Position numbers and translations under genes: made by a program
Part shown: piece by piece, positions 10,693 through 21,333 of the stretch
Numbering within the stretch: position 1 is the stretch's first letter
Layout of the letters: each line of letters starts with the position of its first letter
The notes under the pieces: generated by a model
What the model was told of the DNA's origin: nothing
Databases searched by the model: none
What the model saw: only the letters and a program-made list of their open reading frames with translations
Origin: Arion vulgaris
Lineage: Eukaryota > Mollusca > Gastropoda > Stylommatophora > Arionidae
Reading direction: 5' to 3'
Length of the DNA stretch: 64,000 nt
NCBI GenBank assembly: GCA_020796225.1
Contig: CM036762.1
Location: 16,139,786-16,203,785, forward strand

Positions 10693-11245
10693 GTGGCATA
10701 TCCTTTACAGGACTTAAAAAAAAAGTAAAGGAACCCTTTCATACCACGTGGTATATAGGTCAATACAGTGTTAGGCCTGTATTTTTATTGACCGTCGGCA
10801 CACAATGGGTGATGTGGTCAGCATCACGCCGGCCGCCTTTACTTTCCCAGAGCATGTCTGGTACCCAGTTCAGGCTGGGTCGATCTGAGAGCCGTCGTGG
10901 TCGGGAAAAATTCCACGCGCATTGCGGAGCTGAACCCAGACCACCAGCCTTGCATGCGGAGCTGAACCAGACACCAGCCTTGCGGGAGTTCACTAACAAC
11001 TACGCTACGGCGGCTCTCTTTACAGGACTTAACCATCAACAACAGTAAACGAGTCGTCGATTTTCTAGGCACCACTTATATGTTCAGTAGTTTGCCGTTG
11101 CTTTCTGAACGGTGAGGTGTATTTTTATCAGTCGTAAAAATCCAAGAGAACTAATTTGCTTCCAAATTTGTCCACGGTGGAGTTTGAACCAGGTACGCTT
11201 GGGTTATGATCGAGCTCACTACCTCTTAAGCTACAGACGCTCACC
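10693..11245 (-). mobile_element. tRNA-derived SINE S4, split by S5
   Basis: The S4 copy runs 10693-10716 and 11018-11245. On minus its head has GGTTCAAACTCC (B box), and the body has TCAGAAAGCAACGGCAAACT. It lies in the intron between the two transporter exons. Confidence 0.8.
10717..11017 (-). mobile_element. SINE S5 nested in S4
   Basis: 14-bp exact duplication CTTTACAGGACTTA at 10703-10716 and 11018-11031. The head segment near 10928-10985 is partly doubled (GCGGAGCTGAACC twice). Confidence 0.9.
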
Positions 11246-11365
11246 ATATTGGAGGGACAACATATAATTTCGTTCGGACACCTGATGAGAATGAAACCAG
11301 ATCTACCATCTCGCGCCTATAACAACCGGCAACTCGGACGCAGAGGACGACTAAGAACCCGATGC

Positions 11366-11702
11366 GGCCGGGTGGTTACCGGGCCCTAATTGGGGTGTAA
11401 AGAATAGAACTACTGTTACATGCCACCCATGTCGTAAGAGACGACTAAGGAGGTGGGCGTGGGGCTAGCTACCCCACACCGTAAGAAACACTAGATGGCT
11501 ACAGAACGGAGAGCGAACCGAGTAAATGCTGGCTGAAACCGGACACATCGCCGAAGGATAAGCACCAGATCTCCAAATGGTGCTGAAGTTGTGACGTAAA
11601 ACACCAATGCTAAGGCTGCATGAATCAGATTTCCACATGAATAGAATTTATGGGGAGATCTGGTACATCGGCTTGGGCGGTGATCGCGAGAGAGAGAAGA
11701 CC
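11366..11702 (+). mobile_element. SINE S2
   Basis: It starts like S1 (GGGTGGTTACCGGG, GGGGTGTAAAGAATAGAAC), carries the core CATGTCGTAAGAGACGACT, then an S2-specific body (GCTACCCCACACCGTAA, CTGGCTGAAACCGGACAC). It matches 32929-33251 to the end at GAGAGAGAG. Confidence 0.8.
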
Positions 11703-11880
11703 TGATGGATAAATAATATGACAGATATCCTGCGGCATCAAATATTAACAACTACGGATGCAACACACCTGGCATAGGACAGAAAACAAACTCCACACGG
11801 CGCTTCACGACACATGTGGATAAGAAAAGACACAATTTGTTTTTATACCACAAGGTAGGATGAAGAATACAAAGTTAGGT
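11703..11880 (+). other. Possible LINE remnant, unassigned
   Basis: The plus reading TDATHLAQDRKQTPHGA resembles the last lines of RTE-type LINEs, but it is too short to be sure. Confidence 0.3.
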
Positions 11881-11904
11881 ATTTTCTTTGAGAAAAGGGG
11901 CAGG

Positions 11905-12015
11905 ATGGTTCATGCAGTCAACATCCCGCTGGTCGCCATTACTTCCTAGTGTTTCTCTGGTGCCCAAGTGAAACTGGGTCAACATTAGAGCCGATGCGAA
12001 CGGGAAAATAATTCC
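11905..12015 (-). mobile_element. SINE S5 fragment, diverged
   Basis: It follows the S5 order (GTCAACATCCCGC, ATTACTTCC, TGGTGCCCAAGT, CTGGGTC) with many changes. Ends are uncertain. Confidence 0.5.
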
Positions 12016-12254
12016 ATCCAACTGAAGTATTTGATCATGTGAATACTCCATACCAAACAACTGCACTAACATGGGCAACATGGCGGAAAGCTGGGTGAGT
12101 TGTTAAGACCTTGAAGTGTTGTTTGCTTCTAGGCATGGTTGCTAGCACTTTGCCCTCATGTTTGAACTTATTGGACCCAGTTTCGTCGTCGAGTAATTAA
12201 GTTTTGTCCTTAGAGCGACACTGTGAGCTGTGAATTTCCTTCAAAATGTGGGGC

Positions 12255-12400
12255 TGCAGTGGCAATAAAATAAAGGGACAACGCAGCGCCAGCCCAGTGA
12301 GCTGGCACTGATCAAGACCTTACCCCCTCCTCCTCGTGGTGGCCCTGGAAACAGACAGGCTAACGATGTGGGGATCGAACCGAGCCCACTTGGAATATAT
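12255..12400 (+). repeat. Repeat related to the 5' end of the 40330-42313 element
   Basis: ACTGATCAAGACC, CTCCTCGTGGTG and CCCTGGAAACAGACAG are shared with 40340-40440. It may be the 5' region of a LINE, but no coding sequence is visible. Confidence 0.6.
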
Positions 12401-12416
12401 CTTATTTATTATCAAG

Positions 12417-12664
12417 CCCGTGTGCTGCTGGGGCCTGCAAAGGCAACAAAGAATAGTAAAACTGCGATCTACATGGCATGTCATAAGAGGCAGGGGCCTA
12501 GGGAAGCTACCCTAGTAAATAAAAGCGTCGCAGAAATCGGATGTGCTGGCCTACTTGTAGGCGCATAACTGGCACAACGTACAATCGCCTTAGGCTCAGA
12601 ACACATACAAATCACAAAGAGAGGTTTAACAAGTGCTCGATATTGAGCGTTTGAAGAAGAAGAA
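12417..12664 (+). mobile_element. SINE S3
   Basis: It has the S3 body GCTACCCTAGTAAATAAAAG and the tail CACATACAAATCACAAAGAG..GAAGAAGAA. The core is shortened (CATGTCATAAGAGGCAGG). Confidence 0.85.
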
Positions 12665-12732
12665 CTCACCGAAGTGCAATGATGATGGTCCTTATCGATC
12701 AATCAATCACTCAGATCAATCAATTCAACAAC
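12665..12732 (+). mobile_element. SINE S6 3' end fragment
   Basis: CACCGAAGTGCAATGATGAT then TCAATCAATCA, as at 37237-37280, is the S6 3' end with its TCAA-repeat tail. Confidence 0.6.
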
Positions 12733-12860
12733 AATTGATGATATTTATGTAAATATTAAAGTTACACACAAATCTGGACGTTGGGCAAAATGTATTAAAG
12801 AAATGTTTGACATATTATGAAAACAGCAACACAAGGACATAACAAACGTGAATCACTGAC

Positions 12861-13097
12861 CTGTAGTCCCATTGCGTCACGTTTTCTCTGAGATACCACG
12901 GATGAGGTGTCGATGTTGGCCGAAGTCGCCTCCGCTGCGCCCCCTAACGTTGGCGACTGGCCACCAGATTGAAGCCCAATTTCGGGCGCCAAACTATTGC
13001 CGCTTTCGTCACTGGGTGTCTTGGTCAGCGGATGACACTCCCCGATAGCCACTGGGTCGGGGGAGATCTTCTTGCTATGTGGTGTAGGGGAGGGCAT
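12861..13097 (-). CDS. Monocarboxylate transporter-like (SLC16), first coding exon
   Basis: The likely start is the ATG at 13097-13095 (context GTCATGC, with G at -3). From it 79 codons run open to the donor CAG/GTCAGT at 12861/12860: MPSPTPHSKKISP, then a polar, Pro/Ser/Thr-rich stretch ending KRDAMGLQ. The junction is phase 0 and continues directly into EVKPVTRVDFG of exon 2, so the two exons form one frame. A long cytosolic N-terminus before the DGGWGW motif is usual in this family. The frame is open upstream to about 13196, so an upstream start cannot be excluded. The intron, 10556-12860, holds S2, S3, S4 and S5 copies. Confidence 0.78.
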
Positions 13098-13620
13098 GAC
13101 AGCCCTGTGCAGCTGCACATCCCCGCATTCAACAGAGGTAACGAGTATGTTTGTCCTATATGTTACAGAACAAGTAACGGGAATATCCTTTATCAATCAG
13201 AGATTTCTAATCCAAGACTTTACGTTACTGAAACCGAGAACCTTGTAATCCGGGTATTCCCCTTTTTTAGACTCTTCTCCAAACAAGAACTTTGTAATCA
13301 TATACTTTTCTTGTTACCGATTATTCTGTATTTTGTAATCGGTGACTCTCACTCTATATTAATAGTGACTGTATAATATAGTACTCTCACGACTACTATC
13401 TAACAAGACGAATACAGTACGCGATAATCGATGAACCATACTGTAATAACTAAGTAATCGAACACTTTCTGCGTAAGCACTGAGAGAAGTAAAAATAGTT
13501 GACGTATTTTGAAGTTAAGATCTCTAATCAGCACCGATGCTAAATGCTGTACAACTATGAGGATAATACGTGGACGTTTAGTTGATAAAACGTCAACATA
13601 GAGCTAGGTGCAATTTATAT
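13098..13620. other. 5' flank of the transporter gene; nothing recognised
   Basis: This would hold the 5' UTR, upstream exon or promoter on the minus strand. I see no clear TATA box, CpG-rich patch or repeat. Confidence 0.4.
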
Positions 13621-13720
13621 ATCATCATCATCATCAAGTAGCTTGTCCCTTCCCGAACTTGGCTCCCATGACAGCAGTCTTGAAAAACTCTCTGTTCTGT
13701 GCAAGTTGGCCAGCGTATTT
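13621..13720 (-). mobile_element. RTE-type LINE 3' fragment with ATG-repeat tail
   Basis: It matches the end of 23049-23295: AAGTAGCTTGTCCCTTCC after an ATCATCATC run, the minus-strand 3' end of a LINE. Confidence 0.6.
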
Positions 13721-14802
13721 ATATATACGACCTCTTTAATATGCAGACTTTGTGAGCAGTGTATTATAAGTTAGACTTTGCCGAATCCTTTCAAGCAAAT
13801 CTAGTTCATTGCTAATATGTACACTTAATCCTGTCTGGCAGGCGGCAGTGTCTTTTTTATCCTGGCAAAATAAAACAGAAAAACAGTTAAACATCTTTCT
13901 TTTCTTCATATTATATAATAAACATGAATACTATCAATAGTTATAAAAAGAACATTAAAAGTCGCTTAAAATGTGTATTTAAACAGTCAACCAGGCATAC
14001 CCATAATATGGACTAGTTCAAATTTGTGCTTCTCAGTTTCCAAGCTGACCCATTTAATTTAGGAGATAACGTTCACGTGAATTGTAGCATCCGAGGAAAG
14101 ACAGGCTCTAAAAATAGTAATTGACACTTAATTGGGTATAAATCACTTAATGATTTCAAAGAGCAAAAATAACAATCACACACGCCACCAGAACAGTGCA
14201 TGGCAAAAACAGAAAACCACAACACTAGGCAACAACCCGGTAACAGTGTGACGACAAAAGAAGAAGAAGAAGCACTTAATAATTTCATACGTTCAGATAT
14301 TTCAAACTGTTTAATTTATTCTATTGTAAGTTACATCTTACTGTAATTATTAAAGAAGCATTCACTAAGCTCTGTGCAACTACTGATGTAAACCGCAGGG
14401 CTAAAAAGCTTGTCCTTATCTGCTAAGAAGCTAAGATACAACCAACCTGCAATATTCAAAATCTCGACAAGTCTAAATTGCTGTACGCGGTTGCCAAGCA
14501 TACTAATTTCATTTGGGGGTTATTATGATGTAATTATAATAATATAAGATTGAGAGAGATGGGTGTCAATATCAGTGCAGCCAGAAAAGAACGACTTACT
14601 AAATATGCAAAGAGATTGATTAATCAACATCGAACTGGCGTGTTGGGCCCGCTGGACACTGCTGAATTTGCTGAGACGGAGATCGGAGCACCTATGGACA
14701 TGTCCGGAGTGCTATGGTCCTTATATAACTGCTATGATGTAATGTATGTCTTCTCGAAACTCTTAAAAGTTCTTACTGTTAAAGCAAGCCTTCGCTCGTG
14801 TG
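13721..14802. other. Single-copy-looking AT-rich sequence
   Basis: No repeat match inside the window. The open stretch at 14550-14834 has no recognised motif and runs into SINE S3, so I do not call it a gene. Confidence 0.4.
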
Positions 14803-15035
14803 TTGTCGGGACCCGCAAGGAAGGCAAAGAATAGTAACACTGCGACCTACAAGGGTAAGAGGCGACTTAGGTAGGGTACTAGGGAAGCTACCTTAGTAAA
14901 TAGAAAGCGTAGCAGAAATCGGTTGTGCTGGCCTACCTGTTAGCCTACCTGTTGGCACAATGTACAATCACGCCTATGCTCAGATCATACACAAATCACA
15001 GAGTGGTTTAACAAGTGGTAGATATGGAGACTCCT
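14803..15035 (+). mobile_element. SINE S3
   Basis: GGAAGGCAAAGAATAGTAAC, the CTACCTTAGTAAATAGAAAG body and a tail with ATACACAAATCACAGAGTGG. A TAGCCTACCTGTTGGC segment is doubled (14933-14957). Confidence 0.8.
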
Positions 15036-15337
15036 CACAAGAAGTAGGGTTCGAAAAGTTACATTACTGTAACAGCTCATTGACAACTTGCTTATTCGAT
15101 CCCTATTTGTTTTGTCAAACTGAAACAATTAATCAAGTTCTAAGGGCAACAAAATGGGCAGGATTAGTATCTTGTTCAACGCCTCTGACGCTTACTACTA
15201 TTCTCATGTTCACTACGTCTTTGACTCCAGTGTCGGACACGATAAATGAAATTTCTGAGCTACTGAAAGGTGACAGTAACATCCTCAGTCACTATTCTAA
15301 GACTGGAAGTAATTGTCCTGATGCACAGACACATCGC
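15036..15337. other. Nothing recognised
   Basis: An open plus-strand stretch crosses this area into the MITE, but no domain or repeat is recognisable. Confidence 0.4.
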
Positions 15338-15345
15338 AGTATCAG

Positions 15346-15515
15346 CTCATCATTAAGGGCCAGTGGGGTCGGGCCCCACCAAAAATAATGTATAACGTCT
15401 ATTTATTATTTTATAAGTTAAAATATAGCCAATAACAATAGCAATAACCAAAACCATGATTTATCCGGAAAAAAATGTCTGGCCCCACCAAAAAAATGAT
15501 AACGAGCCGCCACTG
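15346..15515 (+). mobile_element. hM MITE copy 2, left terminus lost
   Basis: The right end ACGAGCCGCCACTG is intact. The left end lacks the first nine bases (CAGTGGCGG) and begins CTCATCATTAAGGG directly after the 8-bp duplication AGTATCAG (15338-15345; 15516-15523). Confidence 0.88.
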
Positions 15516-15762
15516 AGTATCAGTGATCAGTTTATTAACCTCGAGGTCTGTATTATCACTTCTTAAATCCATCTATTCTTTTCAAATTCTACTGAAAAAG
15601 TGAAAGCTTGCCATAGTCTATTTATTCATAATCTTCTCCTTTTAGCATAGCTGCAACTTTCGTCATCTGGTCTATCGTGCAATTCATAACATGCCTCGCG
15701 TGACTCTTTTGTCCGAAATACCACTAGTATTAATGTTCTATTATTCTACATGGTTTACTGTT

Positions 15763-16110
15763 ATTGGTTACTAAACTGGCGTCATTGCACTTCGGGCAGA
15801 CCCATAGGTGCTCAGTCTCGCCCAACAGATATCGAAGAGTATGCATACTGATAGTTCCCGTGGCTCGCTGATTAAACACATTTCTCACTCTGCCCCTCAG
15901 GCATCCAGTTCTACTTGTACAACGGGTAACTACAAACTGCCTAAATCGCTTGATCGATTCAACATCTATTTTAGTGTCCTCATCTAACAGACACTGGCGA
16001 AGAGACCGAAAAACATCCTCCTTCTCCATCTTCAACTCTCCAACAATCGATGCTGTTGATGCAAGCCTGTCCGCTCTCATTACCGTAAACACCCGCATTC
16101 CCAGGACAGT
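15763..16110 (-). mobile_element. LN-I LINE C-terminal fragment
   Basis: On minus it reads ADRLASTASIVGELKMEKED through RSLRQCLLDEDTKIDVESI to the 3' end. The reading frame is open for over 100 codons, longer than in the other copies. Confidence 0.8.
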
Positions 16111-16446
16111 ATATGCACGTATGCCGCTGGATCCTAGTATTTATATGTTACGGATTGGGTGAGTGCATAAATGGTATGTAGTGACAGCTGTTCAAGCATG
16201 TTTATCATCTTCATAATTGAAATATTTCTAGTGTAACCGATGACTATACGCATACCGTTATTATGAACACCCATACTATCATCAAGACATCAAGAGCTGG
16301 TCGGGGCAGAGTTTCTCCACACTCGCCGAGGAGTTGAAGACAGATATTCATGGCGTGCTTTTGTGCTGATGTCTCCACAATGACATCCCTACGACCCTAA
16401 CGGGTTATGGGTTTTATTATTATATTATTATAATTATTATGAACAC
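16111..16446. other. Nothing recognised; AT-rich end
   Basis: It includes a TTATTATTATA run near 16415-16440. No other feature. Confidence 0.4.
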
Positions 16447-16655
16447 GGTTCTTCGCCCGAGTGGTTCCAGGGGCCCAAATTTGGGGTGTAAAGAATAGAA
16501 CCACTGTTACCTGCCACGCATGTCGTAAGAGGCGATTAAGGAGGTTTGGTTGAAATCGGATGCAAGTGTCCGCTAGGGAATGCTAACCCGAAACAAATGC
16601 TTGCAGAAAACGGATGCACCAGGCCGTAAGGCGCATAACATGGTGCAACGACCCT
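16447..16655 (+). mobile_element. SINE S1 with a different 3' body
   Basis: The S1 head and core are intact to GGTTTGGTTGAAATCGGATG, then the body changes to GCTAACCCGAAACAAATGC and ends near GGCGCATAACATGGTGCAAC, recalling S3 and the 54265 copy. Confidence 0.65.
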
Positions 16656-16956
16656 CACAATGCGGAATGGGATCACGGATTCTACGGTCGCCAATCTGCC
16701 TCTGAGATTTAGCCACGCTGTAAGAATGTCAGACCCACCATCACGAGGGTGGCCAAAACTTACTGCACGAAGAGGTCGGCACAAACGGGGAAGCAGAAAT
16801 CATAGGAATTATATCCTACATAACTGCCCCCAGTATGCAGACTTGAGAAGAAAGAGGTGGCCCACTTACACTAGTGTCCAAGACAAACTGTATGGCGTGG
16901 CTGATAATCTGGGACAGACGGCTGCCTTTATTAGAGAATCCGAAATCCCAATCTAG
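16656..16956 (+). mobile_element. LINE C-terminal fragment, Cys-His segment
   Basis: The plus frame reads HNCPQYADLRRKRWP then KLYGVADNLGQTAAFIRESE, the tail found after RNase H in some non-LTR elements. Upstream, GSRNHRNYILHNC fits the zinc-knuckle region. Fused directly to the SINE. Confidence 0.65.
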
Positions 16957-17287
16957 TGAGAACGCAGCAGAAGAAGAAGATGAACACGGTTCAGATGGCG
17001 ATCTAATATCGTGAGGATGTCTAGTATGTTACCAATCAAGCAATTATTATTCAATATGTGCGACATCCATTTCTTTATAAACAGCACAATTCACAAGCAA
17101 CTGTCGCACACCATCTCTTCAAGTGCCTTGCACTCAGTGACCTACGCCACAAGGACATACCCTCCATATCCAGATGTTGAAAACACTCTCTATGCAAACA
17201 CACCACAACTCAGACAGACCTGTAAATTCACTGCCATGGCCTGAAGTCGAAAGACAAATGCACAGATGACTGTTGGATCGGAAAAGT
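16957..17287. other. Nothing recognised
   Basis: A short open stretch at 17011-17244 has no recognised motif. Confidence 0.4.
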
Positions 17288-17299
17288 AAAGTTAAGTAT

Positions 17300-17503
17300 T
17301 TAAAAAAAAATTTTTTCGATCCAGAAGCACTTGAGCTGAAAGCTCTTCGCTCATGGACATCGTAACCCTTCGGTTCGGTGCCACGAACACTGTAATTCTG
17401 GGGAATCTGTGGCTTTTCTGCCAGTCCGCGGAGTTGAACCCGCACTCACAGAGGACTTGTCACCCGTAGTCCAACGCGCTACGAACACGCTGGGCAGGCG
17501 GGC
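17300..17503 (-). mobile_element. tRNA-derived SINE S7, full copy
   Basis: On minus: head with GCGCGTTGGACTACGGGTGA and B box GGGTTCAACTCC, body CACAGATTCCCCAGA, tail ending in AAAAAATTTTTTTTT. 12-bp duplication AAAGTTAAGTAT at 17288-17299 and 17504-17515. Confidence 0.9.
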
Positions 17504-17749
17504 AAAGTTAAGTATAAACAACACGAACTTGCTTGAAGAATTGTATCGTTTGAGAAATAGTCAGCGATAGATTATTCCAGGAAATCACATCCTATCTCAA
17601 CAGTCGCTGTTCTTCCCAACAACGGTGATGACAGATAATAGGTAGTTCATCCTTTACTACGTAGTTTTTTCCAGAGCACCACAACATGCACGCTTTCTCA
17701 GGATAGACATGGGAGCTGGACTCCTCCACTAACACGGATGGCATATAAC

Positions 17750-17914
17750 CAGGGGCGGCATGTGATCCTTTTATTTGGTGGGGACAGACAACATTTTATG
17801 GAAAAATCATGGTTTGGGGTTGTAATATTTTAATTTATAAAATAATAAATACACGTTACATATTATGTTTGTTGGGGCCCAGCCCCACTGACCCTTAATG
17901 ACGAGCCGCCACTG
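17750..17914 (-). mobile_element. hM MITE copy 3
   Basis: Ends CAGGGGCGGC and GAGCCGCCACTG. 8-bp duplication CATATAAC at 17742-17749 and 17915-17922. Confidence 0.92.
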
Positions 17915-17922
17915 CATATAAC

Positions 17923-18350
17923 TATTCATGAATGTCATAGAAAATTGGGTACTACGTCACCGAACCAATATGGCGCAGAATATAATACGACCCTAACAAC
18001 TAAACACAAACAAATTAATTACTAAGGATTTTTGTACATATTCTTAACATCTTAAGCTGTCGTTAGATAGTATCTGTTATCCTGTTTGGCGGCACAACAG
18101 TTTTATCAACGAATCTCATGTTCCGTTTCGCAGGAAAGATGCATGATTTCTTGACAATAAATATTCAGTCAAGATCTTCTGATTAACAACGTTGTATGAA
18201 AGTTTCAACAATTCAAATTGTGGTCTTGTGTTTCATTTCAATTGGAAATTTTCGTTTCATGTTCTTTATAATTACTTTTATTCATAGATATGTTAATATT
18301 TTCTACAGCTGGTTAATTTTTTTAGCGGTGTTTAACCATCTACAGGTGGG
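17923..18350. other. AT-rich sequence, nothing recognised
   Basis: No repeat or gene seen. It leads into the 17-bp minisatellite. Confidence 0.4.
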
Positions 18351-18354
18351 AAAA

Positions 18355-19012
18355 AACACACTATTTAATGTGGAAAACTATTTAATGGGGAAAACTATTT
18401 AATGTGGAAAACTATTTAATGGGGAAAACTATTTAATAAAAAAAACAATTTAATGAAGAAAACTATGTAATAAAGAAAACTATGCAATGATGAAAACTAT
18501 GCAATGATGACAGCTATGCAATGAAGACAACTATGCAATGAAGAAAACTATTTAATGAAGAAAACTATGTAATGAAGACAACTATGTAATGAAGAAAACT
18601 ATGTAATGAAGAAAACTATGCAATGAAGAAAACTATGCAATGAAGAAAACTATGCAATGAAGAAAACTATGTAATGAAGAAAACTATGTAATGAAGAAAA
18701 CTATGTAATGAAGAAAACTATGCAATGAAGAAAACTATGCAATGAAGAAAACTATGCAATGAAGAAAACTATTTAATGAAGAAAACTATGTAATGAAGAC
18801 AACTATGTAATGAAGAAAACTATGTAATGAAGAAAACTATGTAATGAAGAAAACTATGTAATGAAGACAACTATGAATGAAGAAAACTATGCAATGAAGA
18901 AAACTATGAATGAAGAAAACTATGCAATGAAGAAAACTATTTAATGAAGAAAACTATGTAATGAAGACAACTATGTAATGAAGAAAACTATGTAATGAAG
19001 AAAACTACTTAA
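18355..19012. repeat. 17-bp minisatellite
   Basis: The unit is roughly AATGAAGAAAACTATGC with TTTAATG and TGTAATG variants. About 38 units with patchy blocks of the same variant, which suggests repeated local duplication. Confidence 0.93.
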
Positions 19013-19154
19013 AAGAAACAAATGTAAGTTTACATCGAAGACTTTACAAATGTCGTCTGCAGTATCTGTAACCTAGTCGTCCACGAAATCTTAATGGTGA
19101 ACTGCTCACACACACACGCACAATAACCTCACACAAATCTGATAAGATGTATCT

Positions 19155-19319
19155 TCTTCTTCTTCTTCTTTGCGTTCTTTCTTTACGACCAATTTTAATC
19201 ACTCTTTGTGATATGTTTGATCTTTGCCAAGAACGTGTATACGTTGCACATTGGTTTGGTAGGCCCTTAAACGGATAGACTTCTACACGTTTAGAACACA
19301 TGCATCCGATTTCAACCAA
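19155..19319 (-). mobile_element. SINE S1, 5'-truncated
   Basis: Only the 3' two-thirds are present. 13-bp exact duplication ATAAGATGTATCT at 19142-19154 and 19320-19332. The 5' cut and long duplication are those of a target-primed insertion. Confidence 0.9.
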
Positions 19320-19601
19320 ATAAGATGTATCTGATTAGCTTCAACCGTAAGTTACTTGGATCCAAACAAAGAGAAAGTAGTGAGTGAGGCTGCAAAGTTT
19401 ACATTCTGACATTCTGAAAGTGTTTACAATTTTGACCTTCATGAAGAGCGTAGGTTGTGAGTGTTTAATTACCAACCAGATTTCGCAATTGACATTTCTG
19501 TAACGTTTTAGATGTTTATGTACGTAGAACGCAAAATCTCCAGAAATGATAAACAAATTACAGAGGATACTCCGCTTCTTCGAACGATCAATATCGACCA
19601 C

Positions 19602-20075
19602 TTGTTAACCACTCTTTGTGATCTGTATGTGATCTGAGCCTAAGAGCGATTGTAGGTTGTGCCAATTGTGCGTCGACAAGTAGTTCAGCACATCCGATTT
19701 CTGCAACGCTTTTTATTTACTAAGGTAGCTTCCTTAGGCCCCTACCTTCTTCTTCTTTGCGTTCGTTCTTTACGACCAATTTTAATCACTCTGTGATATG
19801 TTTGATCTTTGCCAAGAACTGGTATACGTTGCACATTGGTTTGGTAGGCCCCTAAACGCATAGACTTCACATTTAGGACACATACATCCGATTTCAGCTA
19901 AACCTCCTTAGTCGCCTCTTACAACATGTGTGGTAGGTAACAGTGGTTCTATTCTTTACATCCCAAATTTGGGCCCTGGTAACTCACTCGGGCGAGGCCC
20001 CTACCTCAGTTGCCTCTTACGACATGCCTTGTAGATCGCAGTGTTACTATTCTTTGTTCCCCGTGAAAGCCCGGC
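19602..20075 (-). mobile_element. SINE S3, split by S1
   Basis: Minus-strand S3 in two parts, 19602-19747 and 20007-20075, with the core CTTACGACATGCC and TACTATTCTTTG at the far end. Confidence 0.85.
19748..19994 (-). mobile_element. SINE S1 nested in S3
   Basis: 12-bp exact duplication AGGCCCCTACCT at 19736-19747 and 19995-20006, taken from S3 itself. Nearly full length (247 bp), same orientation as the host. Confidence 0.93.
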
Positions 20076-20223
20076 AACGTCATGGGCGACAGATGTTATA
20101 AGATACGAGACCGAGGTCAGCAAAAGTATAGGAATGGTCAAAATTGCTTCCAATCCAAGAATATAAAACAGCTATCAACATCAAAACAAATAGATAATAA
20201 TTATCAATTATAGTTTGTTCCAA

Positions 20224-20697
20224 TCTAGAACAAAATTCGGATATTTAACTTAATGTTAAAGCAGTTCTACTGTATGGGTCAGAAACATGGAGATCAACTA
20301 AAACAATAGCGCATAAATTGCAAACATTCATCAACTGGTGTCTGCGCAGAATAGAGGGAATAAGATGGTATGATAGGGTCACAAATGAGGAACTTATGGA
20401 GAGAACAAGACAGATTCCAGTGAACGAACAAGTTAAAAAAAAAGACGCTGGCGCTGGATAGGACACACTTTGCGAAAACCGGAGGGAATATAACAAGAAG
20501 GGTCCTTGCCTGGAACCCGCACAGACAGCGAAAGAAGGGGATGCCGAGAAATACATGGAGACGAGATTTGGAGGCGGAGATCAATAATATAAAGAAGAGC
20601 TGGAGGGAGCTGAAGGAGATAGCTAGAGATAGGAAGACTTGGCATGAGTTGGTTGAGGGCCTATGCCCCAATTCGGGGTAAAAAGGCAGAGAGAGAG
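20224..20697 (+). mobile_element. RTE-type LINE R2, 5'-truncated insertion
   Basis: It reads LLYGSETW, WCLRRIEG, RWRWIGHTLRKPEG, WNPHRQRKKG, WRELKEIARDRKTWHELV and GLCPNSG, then GGCAGAGAGAGAG. One extra A in the run at 20431-20440 breaks the frame. 14-bp exact duplication ATAGTTTGTTCCAA (20210-20223, 20698-20711). Confidence 0.92.
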
Positions 20698-20740
20698 ATA
20701 GTTTGTTCCAAAATTCGTGAACATCTTTACCGACTGATAC

Positions 20741-20915
20741 CTTCTTCTTCTTCTTTGGTTCGTTCTTTACGACCAATTTTAATCACTCTTTGTGATATGT
20801 TTGATCTTTGTCAAGAACGTGTATACGTTGAACATAACTGGCACAACGTACAATCGCTCTTAGGCTTGGATCACATACAAATCACAAAGATTGGTTAACA
20901 AATGGTCGATATGGA
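20741..20915. repeat. S1(-)/S3(+) inverted chimera
   Basis: Minus-strand S1 tail at 20741-20830 switches, at GTATACGTTG, to plus-strand S3 at CATAACTGGCACAACG (20836 on). The two 3' tails now face outward. The short ACGT word at the join is common to both. Confidence 0.75.
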
Positions 20916-20948
20916 GCGTTCTAAGAAAAACATCAAGGCAAAACACAC

Positions 20949-21333
20949 TATCATTTTGAAAATAGATGTCTGCGAAAAATAATGAATATAAAATGAAACG
21001 AATTCAGGAGAAGTGATGAAATCAGAGACATGTCTGGTCAACCACTAGTGACAACTGTTATAAGAGAGAGAAGATGGAGATATGTTGGACAAACCTTGAG
21101 GAGAAATGATCAACGAATATAAAAGCAGGCATTGAAGTGGGATGCAAAGGGTTCAAGAAAGAGAGGTCGACTTAAGGAGACCCTGATACGAACTTTGCTG
21201 ACAGTGGCAGGAAATATCGGTCTCAGTTCCATGGAGGAAATTGAGCGAGTTGCCCAGGATAGAGCGGTATGGAGAAATTACTTGCAGGCCCTATGTAACG
21301 TATAACGGTACGAGAGGAATTATTATTATTATT
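20949..21333 (+). mobile_element. RTE-type LINE R1, 5'-truncated insertion
   Basis: The last 385 bp of R1, ending AACGTATAACGGTACGAGAG and ATT repeats. 9-bp duplication AAAACACAC at 20940-20948 and 21334-21342. Confidence 0.85.

Noticed and set aside
12969..13376. A 135-codon plus-strand frame opposite the transporter exon
   Set aside because: It overlaps the minus-strand exon, which has splice sites and family context; no motif supports the plus frame.
14550..14834. A short gene starting MREMGVNISAARKERLTKYA
   Set aside because: No domain, splice context or repeat-independent stop; its end runs into SINE S3.
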